From: Escherichia coli
GTDB lineage: Bacteria; Pseudomonadota; Gammaproteobacteria; Enterobacterales; Enterobacteriaceae
Direction: 5' to 3'
NCBI GenBank assembly: GCA_021307345.1
Contig: CP089930.1
Coordinates: forward strand, 558,001 to 622,000
Length of the DNA stretch: 64,000 nucleotides
Below are positions 29,746 to 39,439 of this stretch, one piece after another. How positions within the stretch are numbered: position 1 is the stretch's first letter; each line of letters begins with the position of its first letter. The notes beneath the pieces are model-generated. The model saw only the letters and a list, made by a program, of their open reading frames with translations. It ran no database searches and was not told the DNA's origin. A program made the position numbers and the translations under genes.

Positions 29746-30750
29746 ATGTCTGGTTCTGTTGCCGTGACACGCGCCATTGCCGTGCCCGGATTGCTGTTAT
29801 TACTGATTATCGCGACGGCATTAAGCCTGCTCATTGGAGCAAAATCACTCCCCGCTTCCGTAGTGCTGGAGGCCCTCTCCGGCACCTGCCAGAGCGCCGA
29901 CTGCACCATCGTGCTCGACGCCCGACTGCCGCGCACCCTTGCCGGATTGCTGGCTGGCGGCGCGCTTGGTCTTGCCGGGGCGTTAATGCAAACCCTCACC
30001 CGAAACCCGCTTGCCGATCCCGGTTTGCTTGGCGTAAACGCCGGAGCCAGCTTTGCCATTGTGCTCGGCGCGGCGCTGTTTGGTTACTCTTCCGCGCAGG
30101 AACAACTGGCGATGGCTTTCGCCGGGGCGCTGGTGGCCTCGTTGATTGTTGCCTTTACCGGCAGCCAGGGCGGCGGGCAGTTAAGTCCGGTGCGTTTAAC
30201 CCTGGCGGGCGTGGCGCTGGCGGCGGTGCTGGAAGGGCTGACCAGCGGCATCGCCCTGCTTAATCCTGACGTCTACGATCAACTGCGTTTCTGGCAAGCC
30301 GGTTCGCTGGATATTCGTAATTTACACACCTTAAAAGTGGTGCTGATCCCGGTGCTACTCGCCGGAGCAACCGCGCTATTACTGAGCCGCGCGCTGAACA
30401 GTTTGAGCCTCGGTAGCGACACGGCGACGGCGCTGGGCAGCCGCGTGGCGCGAACACAGTTAATTGGTCTGCTGGCGATTACCGTGCTTTGCGGAAGTGC
30501 GACGGCGGTAGTTGGCCCGATTGCCTTTATTGGCCTGATGATGCCGCACATGGCGCGCTGGCTGGTGGGTGCCGATCATCGCTGGTCACTCCCCGTCACG
30601 CTACTTGCTACCCCTGCCCTGCTGCTGTTTGCCGATATCATCGGGCGTGTGATTGTGCCCGGCGAGCTGCGCGTTTCTGTAGTCAGCGCCTTTATTGGCG
30701 CACCGGTGTTGATCTTTCTTGTCCGACGTAAAACGCGAGGTGGCGCATGA
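29746..30750 (+). CDS. fepD: Ferric enterobactin ABC transporter permease FepD
   Basis: FepD is one of the two inner-membrane permease subunits, a BtuC/FecCD-family protein of 334 residues with about 10 helices. Conserved segments include RLPRTLAGLLAGGALGLAG, MQTLTRNPLADPGLLGVN and GPIAFIGLMMPHMAR. I use the ATG at 29746 (MSGSVAVTRA), since the ATG 12 bases earlier borders the Fur box. It overlaps fepG by four bases (ATGA). Confidence 0.96.
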   Translation: MSGSVAVTRAIAVPGLLLLLIIATALSLLIGAKSLPASVVLEALSGTCQSADCTIVLDARLPRTLAGLLAGGALGLAGALMQTLTRNPLADPGLLGVNAGASFAIVLGAALFGYSSAQEQLAMAFAGALVASLIVAFTGSQGGGQLSPVRLTLAGVALAAVLEGLTSGIALLNPDVYDQLRFWQAGSLDIRNLHTLKVVLIPVLLAGATALLLSRALNSLSLGSDTATALGSRVARTQLIGLLAITVLCGSATAVVGPIAFIGLMMPHMARWLVGADHRWSLPVTLLATPALLLFADIIGRVIVPGELRVSVVSAFIGAPVLIFLVRRKTRGGA

Positions 30751-31739
30751 TTTACGTCTCTCGCCGATTAATCATCACCTGTTTGCTGCTGGTTTCCGCC
30801 TGTGTAGTTGCAGGTATCTGGGGATTACGTAGCGGTGCCGTCATGCTGGAAACGTCGCAGGTATTCGCCGCGCTGATGGGTGACGCCCCACGCAGTATGA
30901 CGATGGTGGTCACCGAATGGCGTTTACCGCGCGTGCTGATGGCGCTATTGATTGGTGCGGCGCTGGGCGTCAGCGGCGCGATTTTTCAGTCGCTGATGCG
31001 TAACCCGCTCGGCAGTCCGGATGTGATGGGCTTTAACACCGGGGCGTGGAGCGGCGTACTGGTGGCGATGGTACTGTTTGGTCAGGATCTGACAGCTATC
31101 GCGCTGGCAGCAATGGCGGGCGGCATTGCCACTTCTCTACTGGTCTGGCTGCTTGCCTGGCGTAACGGCATCGACACCTTTCGATTGATTATTATCGGCA
31201 TCGGCGTTCGCGCCATGCTGGTGGCCTTTAATACCTGGCTGCTGCTGAAAGCGTCTTTAGAAACGGCGCTAACAGCGGGGTTGTGGAATGCCGGATCGCT
31301 CAATGGCCTGACGTGGGCAAAAACCTCGCCCTCCGCACCCATTATTATATTGATGCTCATTGCCGCCGCCTTGCTGGTAAGGCGGATGCGCTTGCTGGAG
31401 ATGGGCGATGACACCGCCTGCGCACTGGGCGTAAGCGTCGAACGCTCGCGTCTGTTAATGATGCTGGTCGCCGTAATACTTACCGCAGCTGCCACTGCCC
31501 TGGCGGGGCCAATTTCCTTTATCGCGCTGGTTGCACCGCACATTGCCCGACGCATTAGCGGCACTGCTCGCTGGGGGCTAACTCAGGCGGCGCTGTGCGG
31601 GGCGTTGTTACTGCTGGCGGCCGATCTCTGCGCTCAGCAACTGTTTATGCCGTATCAACTTCCGGTTGGCGTCGTTACCGTCAGTCTCGGCGGTATTTAC
31701 CTTATCGTCTTGTTAATTCAGGAGTCTCGCAAAAAATGA
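30747..31739 (+). CDS. fepG: Ferric enterobactin ABC transporter permease FepG
   Basis: FepG is the second permease subunit of the FepDGC importer, 330 residues with the FecCD-family fold. It has RLPRVLMALLIGAALGVSG, QSLMRNPLGSPDVMGFN and GPISFIALVAPHIAR, each parallel to FepD. ATGA overlaps on both sides couple fepD, fepG and fepC. Confidence 0.96.
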   Translation: MIYVSRRLIITCLLLVSACVVAGIWGLRSGAVMLETSQVFAALMGDAPRSMTMVVTEWRLPRVLMALLIGAALGVSGAIFQSLMRNPLGSPDVMGFNTGAWSGVLVAMVLFGQDLTAIALAAMAGGIATSLLVWLLAWRNGIDTFRLIIIGIGVRAMLVAFNTWLLLKASLETALTAGLWNAGSLNGLTWAKTSPSAPIIILMLIAAALLVRRMRLLEMGDDTACALGVSVERSRLLMMLVAVILTAAATALAGPISFIALVAPHIARRISGTARWGLTQAALCGALLLLAADLCAQQLFMPYQLPVGVVTVSLGGIYLIVLLIQESRKK

Positions 31740-32551
31740 CCGAATCAGTAGCCCGTTTGCGCGGCGAACAGTTAACCCTGGGATATGGCAAATATACCGT
31801 CGCGGAAAATCTTACTGTAGAAATTCCTGACGGTCACTTCACGGCAATTATCGGGCCAAATGGCTGCGGTAAATCCACGTTACTGCGTACCTTAAGCCGC
31901 CTGATGACGCCTGCTCACGGGCATGTCTGGCTGGATGGCGAGCACATTCAACATTACGCCAGTAAAGAGGTCGCACGCCGGATTGGCTTGCTGGCGCAAA
32001 ATGCCACCACGCCGGGCGATATCACCGTGCAGGAGCTGGTGGCGCGTGGGCGTTACCCGCATCAACCGCTGTTTACCCGCTGGCGCAAAGAAGATGAAGA
32101 AGCGGTAATGAAAGCGATGCAGGCCACGGGCATTACTCATCTGGCGAATCAAAGCGTGGACACCCTTTCCGGTGGGCAACGGCAGCGAGCGTGGATTGCC
32201 ATGGTGCTGGCACAGGAAACGGCAATTATGCTGCTCGACGAGCCGACCACCTGGCTGGATATCAGTCATCAGATTGATCTACTGGAATTATTGAGCGAAC
32301 TGAACCGCGAGAAAGGCTATACGCTGGCGGCGGTGCTGCACGATCTTAATCAGGCCTGTCGCTACGCCAGCCATTTGATTGCGCTGCGAGAAGGAAAAAT
32401 TGTCGCTCAGGGAGCGCCGAAAGAGATTGTCACTGCTGAACTGATCGAGCGTATTTACGGTTTGCGCTGCATGATTATTGATGATCCGGTAGCAGGAACA
32501 CCGTTAGTGGTGCCGCTCGGACGAACGGCACCGTCAACCGCCGTGATTTAA
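31736..32551 (+). CDS. fepC: Ferric enterobactin ABC transporter ATPase FepC
   Basis: FepC is the 271-residue ATPase of the ferric enterobactin importer. Walker A GPNGCGKST (near residues 41-49), signature LSGGQRQRAWIAM, Walker B IMLLDEPT and the H-loop VLHDLNQ are all intact. It starts in an ATGA overlap with fepG. Its stop overlaps the stop of convergent fepE by a few bases. Confidence 0.97.
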   Translation: MTESVARLRGEQLTLGYGKYTVAENLTVEIPDGHFTAIIGPNGCGKSTLLRTLSRLMTPAHGHVWLDGEHIQHYASKEVARRIGLLAQNATTPGDITVQELVARGRYPHQPLFTRWRKEDEEAVMKAMQATGITHLANQSVDTLSGGQRQRAWIAMVLAQETAIMLLDEPTTWLDISHQIDLLELLSELNREKGYTLAAVLHDLNQACRYASHLIALREGKIVAQGAPKEIVTAELIERIYGLRCMIIDDPVAGTPLVVPLGRTAPSTAVI

Positions 32552-33681
32552 ACTAACCGATCTTCCATCATGGCATCCTGTTTTCTGGATGCCATTGCAT
32601 GATGCAAGAGCACACTGCCACAAGCAACCATACCGCCGATCAACGCGGAAAGGATCACAATAATCGCTTTGCCCGGACCGTCTTTTTTCACCGGCAAAGT
32701 CGGACGCAACTGATATTTAAACGGCGTAAAATTCACATCGTTGACATTTGCTTTTGTTAATTGCTCGACAAGATACTGACGATTACGTAATTCACCGTTC
32801 AGTTCCGCAACATCGGTGACCGCTTTTTCAATTTCAAGTTTGCGTTCAATACCGTCTGCGCCGAGAGAAATAGAAAAATCAGGGTCGTCTTTAACGGCCT
32901 GACCATTACTGTAAACAGGCTTTTTAATTCCTGCCGCATTGGCAATATCCAGTGAATAATTGAGGCGCTGAATATTTGCATCAAGCTGGTTTTTCGTTTT
33001 AATACGATCCTGAGCCAGTTTTTCTTTTTCAAACTGGGTTCTGATTTCCAGTTTATTACGCACATTTTCAATCGACTCTTTCACCACGATAGCAGAGATA
33101 TAATCGATATACCCTGCCAATACTGTCTGCGCTTCTTCACTGGTGGGTGCGGTGAAACTTAATGTCCAGGAAGTATACAACGCGGACTCATCTTTTTTCT
33201 TACTGGCGTTATCATCAACCGCTTTCATTTTTTCGCTCAATGCGACAATAGCGCGATGCAAATCCAGTTCATCGATTTTCGCCTCTTTTAATTGATCCAT
33301 GACATACGGTGACGAACGCAGATAATCTTCCAGCAAACTAACAGACTGAAACTTTTTGATAAACAGATTAAATACATCACCACGATCAATATTCACGTCA
33401 AGTCCCAACACCCGCAGTTTGGTGAAGGTTTTCTCCAGATCTTGCCACTGAATAGCCTCTGCGGGCGTGATGACTGCCGAGCTGGTCCACTTTTGCGGCA
33501 GAATGAAAGACACCAGTAACCCGATACAGGCAAAGGTTAAGGCCACCGCGATTACCCGCGTTTTTGCGTACCACAAAACTTCGATAAGTTTAAGTAAATC
33601 AATTTCATTATTACTGGGCGATGCCAGATGATAATCGGGAAAATGAGAATCGCTTCCCTGCTTAATATTCAGTGATGACAT
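32548..33681 (-). CDS. fepE: Wzz-family O-antigen chain-length regulator FepE
   Basis: FepE is a 377-residue polysaccharide co-polymerase of the Wzz type. It has two membrane helices (about residues 40-60 and 340-362) and a large periplasmic helical domain between them. In Salmonella and some E. coli, FepE makes very long O-antigen chains; its old name reflects only its map position among the fep genes. The gene appears intact. It lies downstream of entF behind a terminator-like hairpin and overlaps the fepC stop tail-to-tail. Confidence 0.93.
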   Translation of the reverse strand: MSSLNIKQGSDSHFPDYHLASPSNNEIDLLKLIEVLWYAKTRVIAVALTFACIGLLVSFILPQKWTSSAVITPAEAIQWQDLEKTFTKLRVLGLDVNIDRGDVFNLFIKKFQSVSLLEDYLRSSPYVMDQLKEAKIDELDLHRAIVALSEKMKAVDDNASKKKDESALYTSWTLSFTAPTSEEAQTVLAGYIDYISAIVVKESIENVRNKLEIRTQFEKEKLAQDRIKTKNQLDANIQRLNYSLDIANAAGIKKPVYSNGQAVKDDPDFSISLGADGIERKLEIEKAVTDVAELNGELRNRQYLVEQLTKANVNDVNFTPFKYQLRPTLPVKKDGPGKAIIVILSALIGGMVACGSVLLHHAMASRKQDAMMEDRLV

Positions 33682-33835
33682 GCGATATGACCTGAAATGA
33701 GTCCAATAAGATTAAATCTCCACGGCGCTCACTTTATCAGTTAGCAAGAATTATCCGAAGCTGAACTTTGTAAATTCCCCTCACCGAACACAACATTAAG
33801 CGTGTTTTCAGAGAAGCAACTGAGGATTCATCATA

Positions 33836-33882
33836 ATAATAAATAATAAAACCCACAATCATTTATAATGATTATGGATTTT
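33836..33882 (-). terminator. Terminator between entF and fepE
   Basis: On the minus strand AAAATCCATAATCAT and ATGATTGTGGGTTTT form a 15-bp AT-rich stem (two G-T pairs) with a five-base loop, followed by TTTTATTATTTATT. It should end the fes-ybdZ-entF transcript, giving fepE its own control. Confidence 0.75.
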
Positions 33883-33895
33883 ATTTAAGATAAAG

Positions 33896-36800
33896 TTATT
33901 TATTTAGCGTCGCCAAAATAATTGGCCCGATTTTTTCAAACGCCCCTGGCGAGATAATATCCACATGCGCACAATCTAAACGATAAATATCCAGCTCAGC
34001 TATCCATGGCGACCAGGCGCGTTCAGGACTCATACCATTCTGAAGTGTGCGTTCGGCAACAAACAGCGTGGCTTTACCATCAAACGGTACACTATGAGCA
34101 GTCGTCAGCAGGCGCACAGCATCAGCGTAGTTGCCTTCAATAGTGGTAAACAACTCCGTTGAAGTACTTCCCTGCTGTGCCGCCAGGAAGGACTCGCGCT
34201 CGCGGTTAATCTCCGCCAGCACTTCCGGATCCAGACCATTAGCCTCTTTTTCCCGCCAGTTTTGCGTTTCTGGCGGCCAGGTATCCAGCAAGCCAAGAAA
34301 TGCCACCTGTTCGCCACGGGCACGCAACCGCGCCGCAATGCCCTGCGCCAGCGTACCGCCAAGTGAATAACCCAGCAGGTAATAAGGACCGTGAGGTTGT
34401 TGTTCAAGTAACGTTGCCAGATGCGCTTCGCAGACTTCATCCAGGTTTGCAGCCTTCTGCATGGGGCCATGAGGTCGCGGCGACTGAATGCCGATAATCG
34501 ACCATTGTGGATCGAGATAACGCGAGAGCACGCTGAACTGCCATGCAAAACCGGACGCCGGATGGAAACAAAACAGTGTCGGGCCATTACCTTCACGCAA
34601 CGGCAGAATGGTTTCGAATCCCATGCGCCGGGTGCTGTCTTCTTCACCATCAATAATCGTTGCCAGTTTGGCGACGGTTGACGCGACCATCACCTGCCCC
34701 GGCGTCACCTGGCGGGAAAACTGCCGACTTAACTGCGCCGCCAGTTTCATTGCCAGTAGCGAATGACCGCCAAGAGCGAAGAAATCAGCGTCGGCATCCT
34801 GCACGTCACAACCCAGCAATGACGAGAACGCCCCGGCGATAATCGTTTCACTGCCCGCTTTCGGCGCACGCCCCGGCGCTTGTGTCTTCAGTTCAGGCAA
34901 CGGTAAGGCTTTGCGATCCAACTTACCATTGGCGCTAAGTGGCAACTGTGGAAGTTGTAGCAGAACCACGGGCACCATATGCGGTGGCAAGGTTTCGCGC
35001 AACTGCGCCTGCAATGCGCTGGTATCCAGCGGTAAGCCTGATTGCGACACCAGATATCCTACCAACTGGCGAGCGTCGCCGCCGGTTGCTGCCGCCTGGT
35101 TAATCACACAGGCATGGGTAACGGCCTGCTCGACATCCGGCAGCGCCTGCATCACGCGATCAATTTCGCCCAGTTCAATACGCTGACCACGAATTTTTAG
35201 CTGATCGTCACTGCGCCCGAGGTATTCCACCGCGCCATTTTCCAGCCAACGAGCAACATCTCCGGTGCGGTACATCCGCTCACCGGGGGCGAAAGGGTCG
35301 GCAATAAAGCGGCTGGCTGTCAGATCGGGTCGTCCCAGATACCCCTGCGCCAGTTGAATGCCGGTGAGATAGAGATCACCCGCCACCCCCAGCGGCACCG
35401 GATGCATCATCGCATCAAGAATACGCAGCCCCGTGTTCCACACCGGGTAGCCAATCGGCACACTGCTGCCGCGTACCTGTGCCAGTTCCTCGCCAAAAGC
35501 CGGATACCAGCTAACGTCCACCGCAGCTTCCGTCGGGCCATACAGATTATGTAACGGCGCACCGGTTAACTGTTGCCATTCGCGGCATAAATCAGCCGGT
35601 AACGCTTCACCACTACAGAAAACCTGTTTCAACGTCGCGCAACTCTGGCGAGCAGTTTCCGGCGTCAGCGAAGCAACAAATGCCGCCAGCATAGAGGGCA
35701 CAAAATGCGTGGTCGTTACGCCATATTCGGCAAAGAATTGCTGCATAGCGAGCGGATCGCGGTGCGCCTCTGGTTCAGCCATCACCAGTTTCGCCCCCGC
35801 AATAAATGGCCAGAAAAACTCCCACACCGAGACATCAAAACTGCACGGCGTTTTTTGGGCAACGACATCTTCGCCTGTAAGCGGATAATGATTTTGCATC
35901 CACAGCAGGCGGTTAACGATAGCCGTCTGCCCGACCATCACCCCTTTCGGCCTGCCGGTGGAACCGGAGGTGAAGATGATATAAGCCGTGTGGTGCGGTT
36001 GTGAAAGTTGCAGCGGCGCACTGCCCTGTGGAGTAAGCGGGGCGTTATAGCAAAGGCTTATTAAATTGGGAACATCGCTAAAGCGCGGCAGTTGATCGTC
36101 GGTGGTGATTAACAGCGACGGACGCGCATCTTCCAGCATCATTTTCAGACGATCGTCCGGATAACCCGTATCCAGTGGTAGCCAGGCCGCACCTGCTTCA
36201 ACAATCGCATGTAGTGCCAGGGTCAAAAAGACCGAGCGCGGTAGCGCCACCGCCACGCTGTCGCCAGGTTTAACGCCGCGCTCACGCAGCAGATTCGCCA
36301 GCGCCACCACCTGCTCGCGCATTTCCCGATAGCTGAACTGGTAATACGCATCTGCCAGCGCCGGTGCATCCGGTGCTTTTGCCGCTTGCTCTGCCACCAG
36401 CGCGCTCAGCGTGGTTTCAGGGATTTCTACCTGTGTGGCGTTGATCTGCGCCAACTGTGCATACTCACCTGGCAGCATAATATCGACATCGCCGCACAAC
36501 AGCGCCGGATTCGCGGCGAACTGCGCAATCAGCATTTTCAGCCGTTCGGCGTGCTGAATTAACGTTGGCTCATCGTAACGCTGTTTATTGGCGAGAATCT
36601 CAATACTCAAACCACCGTGTTCATCCGGGAACAGCGCCAGTTCAAGGTCATTAACCGGACCGGTTGCCAGTGTATGGGTTTGCGCCTGAACACCAGGAAT
36701 ATCCAGTTGGTAATCAAATACCTTGATATTGAGTACCGGACCAAACAGCGGTTCATCACCTGCCGCTCGCCCGCTGTCACGGACAATCTGTTCGGCATCG

Positions 36801-37777
36801 TAGCGTTGATGACGGCGCATTTTTTTCAGTTGAGCCGCCAGGCGGATTGCCAACTGAGGCAGCGTCTCTTGCGCCTCAATGTGAATACCCAACGGCAAAA
36901 CGTTGAGCACGGGACCGGTCGCCGTAAGCGCCGCCGACCCCATTCGACGCATAAAGATAAATCCGGCAGCGTAGTCCATGCGGTTGCACAATCGCCCCAG
37001 CCATAAGGTCGCCAGCGCGAGAGCTAAATCGGTACGTTGTACGGTCGGCAGTTGTGCTGCCAACTGCCGAAATTCCCCATCGGTAAATTCCAGTTTCAGG
37101 CGCAGAATATCTGCCGAGGCGCCGCGCCCCGCTAAAGGTGCAGACGAAAGTGACGCAGGCGGCGGCAGTTGACGACGCTGTTCCGCCCAGAATGCCGCAT
37201 CACGCTGCCAGGCCTCGCTTTCCCGATACTGCTGGTACTCTTCCACCACTTCAGCGAAAGGCGTAAACGGCGAAGCAGGCGTTGGTTCGCCACGCAGCCA
37301 TGCACAGTAAATATTGGCGATCTGGCGGGTAATTGCCGGAAAACTGAAACCATCAACCAGCAAATGATGATAACGCTGATACCAGTACCAGCGGTTATCC
37401 GCCACCTGTATCAGCTGATGAAAGACCAGTGGGTTACCGTTATCGACACGCAGATTTTGTTGCAAATCGGTTTGCATTAATGCCTGCGCAGTTCCGTGTG
37501 GATCAATGTTGGCACGCAGGTCGATAATTTCTGGCTGTTCGAACGTCAACGCATCATCGACCCATTGCCAGACTTCGCCGTTATCTTCCGTAAAACGCAT
37601 CCGTAGCGTATCCGCTTGTGCTAATCCGGCAACCACCGCGCGAGCCAGTAATGGCGCATCAACCTCTCCGGTTAACTCAACGTAATGCGCCACGCTCCAG
37701 CTGGAAGGTAAATCTGACAGTTTTTCTGCCATCCAGATGCCGGGCTGTGCGGCGACCAAAGGTAAATGTTGGCTCAT
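33896..37777 (-). CDS. entF: Enterobactin synthase component F (NRPS) EntF
   Basis: EntF is the 1293-residue serine module of enterobactin synthase, with domains C-A-PCP-TE. The condensation domain (1 to ~430) has its YHHLLVDGFS active-site motif. The adenylation domain (~450-950) has IFTSGSTGRPKGVM and YRTGDVAR. The carrier domain has the phosphopantetheine serine in FALGGHSLLAM (Ser1006). The thioesterase (~1060-1293) has GYSLGG with the nucleophilic serine and a C-terminal catalytic histidine in CAHVDI. It joins three dihydroxybenzoyl-serines and cyclises them. The ATG overlaps the ybdZ stop (ATGA), which decides the start over an upstream in-frame extension. Confidence 0.98.
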   Translation of the reverse strand: MSQHLPLVAAQPGIWMAEKLSDLPSSWSVAHYVELTGEVDAPLLARAVVAGLAQADTLRMRFTEDNGEVWQWVDDALTFEQPEIIDLRANIDPHGTAQALMQTDLQQNLRVDNGNPLVFHQLIQVADNRWYWYQRYHHLLVDGFSFPAITRQIANIYCAWLRGEPTPASPFTPFAEVVEEYQQYRESEAWQRDAAFWAEQRRQLPPPASLSSAPLAGRGASADILRLKLEFTDGEFRQLAAQLPTVQRTDLALALATLWLGRLCNRMDYAAGFIFMRRMGSAALTATGPVLNVLPLGIHIEAQETLPQLAIRLAAQLKKMRRHQRYDAEQIVRDSGRAAGDEPLFGPVLNIKVFDYQLDIPGVQAQTHTLATGPVNDLELALFPDEHGGLSIEILANKQRYDEPTLIQHAERLKMLIAQFAANPALLCGDVDIMLPGEYAQLAQINATQVEIPETTLSALVAEQAAKAPDAPALADAYYQFSYREMREQVVALANLLRERGVKPGDSVAVALPRSVFLTLALHAIVEAGAAWLPLDTGYPDDRLKMMLEDARPSLLITTDDQLPRFSDVPNLISLCYNAPLTPQGSAPLQLSQPHHTAYIIFTSGSTGRPKGVMVGQTAIVNRLLWMQNHYPLTGEDVVAQKTPCSFDVSVWEFFWPFIAGAKLVMAEPEAHRDPLAMQQFFAEYGVTTTHFVPSMLAAFVASLTPETARQSCATLKQVFCSGEALPADLCREWQQLTGAPLHNLYGPTEAAVDVSWYPAFGEELAQVRGSSVPIGYPVWNTGLRILDAMMHPVPLGVAGDLYLTGIQLAQGYLGRPDLTASRFIADPFAPGERMYRTGDVARWLENGAVEYLGRSDDQLKIRGQRIELGEIDRVMQALPDVEQAVTHACVINQAAATGGDARQLVGYLVSQSGLPLDTSALQAQLRETLPPHMVPVVLLQLPQLPLSANGKLDRKALPLPELKTQAPGRAPKAGSETIIAGAFSSLLGCDVQDADADFFALGGHSLLAMKLAAQLSRQFSRQVTPGQVMVASTVAKLATIIDGEEDSTRRMGFETILPLREGNGPTLFCFHPASGFAWQFSVLSRYLDPQWSIIGIQSPRPHGPMQKAANLDEVCEAHLATLLEQQPHGPYYLLGYSLGGTLAQGIAARLRARGEQVAFLGLLDTWPPETQNWREKEANGLDPEVLAEINRERESFLAAQQGSTSTELFTTIEGNYADAVRLLTTAHSVPFDGKATLFVAERTLQNGMSPERAWSPWIAELDIYRLDCAHVDIISPGAFEKIGPIILATLNK

Positions 37778-37992
37778 TGCGCCTCCTGCTGCTGGGTAAA
37801 ATTCGCCGGTGTCAGAGTACGCCAGTGGGCTTCCAGCCACTGCTGGCAGGACGCCTGTGACTGCGGCTGACACACAACATCCCAGTCTGCCGGTAACGCG
37901 CACTGTTGCGGCCACAGACTGAATTGCCCCTGCGCATTGCGCAAAATGTAAAACACGCCCTGCGGATCATCGAAGGGATTACTGAATGCCAT
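37774..37992 (-). CDS. ybdZ: MbtH-like protein YbdZ (EntF partner)
   Basis: YbdZ is a 72-residue MbtH-like protein that binds the EntF adenylation domain and raises its activity. The family signature is complete: NPFDD near the N-terminus, NAQGQFSLWP, and C-terminal CQQWLEAHWRTLTP. It starts 3 bp after the fes stop and overlaps entF by four bases. Confidence 0.97.
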   Translation of the reverse strand: MAFSNPFDDPQGVFYILRNAQGQFSLWPQQCALPADWDVVCQPQSQASCQQWLEAHWRTLTPANFTQQQEAQ

Positions 37993-37994
37993 AT

Positions 37995-39197
37995 TCAACT
38001 CCTGTCATGGAAAAGCGGTTGCCAGAGGTCAATTAGCCCCTGCATCAAGCCACCGCGCCAACAAAGCGCATCATGTCCGCCGTCAACCTGACGCCAGAAA
38101 ATGGATTCTTTTATGCGATATAGTTGCGCATACAGCGCCTGATTGGCTCGCATAATCATCGGCTCGCGAATCCCCGCTTCCAGCACAATGCGCAGACCTT
38201 CGGCGCTAACTTCGCCAGTTTTAAGCTGTTCAAGTAACACGCCCTCTTGCTGACCGCCCCGATGCGGCCACCAGTACGATCCTGACTGGCTTAATACACA
38301 GCCAAAGCGTTCAGGCCAGTGCAATCCGGCATACAGCGCGGAAAGCCCACCAAAACTTTGCCCGGCGACCACTGTGCGATCGGCACGATCGCTAAAAGGG
38401 GCGATCGTTTTCACCAGCGGCAGTAACTCTTGCTGTACTGCCAGCCAGAAATCCGCATTACACGGCAGTTCGCGGGCACGGTGCGCGGTGTCGATGGCGT
38501 CAATCAACACATACACGGCGGGAGGAAGCTGCTGACGACGGGTCAGCGAAGTCAACGCAGGCCAGACGGGCATACTTTGCGCCCAAAATTCACCATCGAG
38601 CAGAATAGCTAACGGACGCTCCTCGACTGGCGTATCGCCGGTGGTAAAAATCCATACACGACGTGAATTTCCCAACCGTTCACTTTTCCAGGTTATTTCT
38701 TTCGCTGAGTTAGCGGGGGCTTGCGGACAATCCCAGCCGGGTTGCTGCGGCGCTTGCGGCATTTCGAGTGCGGAAACAGCGTGCCCTCGCCCTCCTTTCC
38801 AGCTTTGCGGATTCAGCGGATCGGCTATCGCCTGGGGTAATAGTTTTCGCCAACCTTCGCGTAATTCGAGGCGATCGGGTGATGGTGCAGAAAAAATGTC
38901 ATCGCGTTCGGTGGGAATAAAACAGTAACTGCCGCGCCAGTTAGCATTGAGTTGTGTCGTCCACTGCCAGACGTCGGTGCCTGCAATGCGCTGCATCGAC
39001 TGGGGCTGGCTGTTCTGATGGTGATCGGTAACGCCAGTGATGTAAACCCATACGCGCTTCACCGTCGAGCGGTCTTCAGAACCTTGAGGGTCACGCCACC
39101 AGAAAGTGACCTGATATATTTCGTCATTAAGACGCTGCCATTCCGGGCCATGTTTCGACTGCCACCAGCTCTCATTTCCCACATTTAACACCGTCAC
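37995..39197 (-). CDS. fes: Enterobactin esterase Fes
   Basis: Fes hydrolyses the trilactone of ferric enterobactin in the cytoplasm so that iron can be released. It has 400 residues: an N-terminal immunoglobulin-like domain (GPEWQRLNDEIYQVTFWW) and a C-terminal alpha/beta-hydrolase with the nucleophile in VVAGQSFGGLSALYAG (Ser281) and a catalytic histidine in DGGHDALCW. A shorter form starting about 26 residues later was once annotated; the longer start matches the curated length. Several N-terminal residues differ from K-12 as I recall it. First gene of fes-ybdZ-entF, divergent from fepA. Confidence 0.97.
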   Translation of the reverse strand: MTVLNVGNESWWQSKHGPEWQRLNDEIYQVTFWWRDPQGSEDRSTVKRVWVYITGVTDHHQNSQPQSMQRIAGTDVWQWTTQLNANWRGSYCFIPTERDDIFSAPSPDRLELREGWRKLLPQAIADPLNPQSWKGGRGHAVSALEMPQAPQQPGWDCPQAPANSAKEITWKSERLGNSRRVWIFTTGDTPVEERPLAILLDGEFWAQSMPVWPALTSLTRRQQLPPAVYVLIDAIDTAHRARELPCNADFWLAVQQELLPLVKTIAPFSDRADRTVVAGQSFGGLSALYAGLHWPERFGCVLSQSGSYWWPHRGGQQEGVLLEQLKTGEVSAEGLRIVLEAGIREPMIMRANQALYAQLYRIKESIFWRQVDGGHDALCWRGGLMQGLIDLWQPLFHDRS

Positions 39198-39248
39198 ACC
39201 ATAACCCCATGTTTACTGTGCAATTTTTCATTGATTGCAGAAATATAT

Positions 39249-39283
39249 TGATAATATTATTGATAACTATTTGCATTTGCAAT
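39249..39283. promoter_or_regulatory. Fur-box cluster between fes and fepA
   Basis: GATAATATTATTGATAACTATTTGCATTTGC contains at least three overlapping NAT(A/T)AT-type hexamers (GATAAT, TGATAAC, inverted ATTTGC). It lies in the 242-bp gap between divergent fes and fepA, where Fur is known to bind in E. coli. Confidence 0.8.
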
Positions 39284-39439
39284 AGCGTATTGGCGCGCCA
39301 TGTCAAGCGCGGACATTAATTAACCAACTGCACTGCGTGTCTTTCAGGATCAAAGGTTTTCGCGGTAGCGGGATGCGTCATGCTGATGACGACCATGCCC
39401 GACAGTTGCAATTCGTGGCAAAAATGCAGGAATAAAACA

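Noticed and set aside
33848-33882. Fur-box-like AATCATTTATAATGATTATG near the end of entF
   Set aside because: The symmetry is fully explained by a terminator stem followed by a T-rich tail; a Fur site there would be in the wrong place for known promoters, though fepE control cannot be excluded.
37778-37915. 46-residue upstream extension of EntF
   Set aside because: It lies entirely inside ybdZ in another frame; the ATGA overlap and the 1293-residue family length fix the start at 37777.
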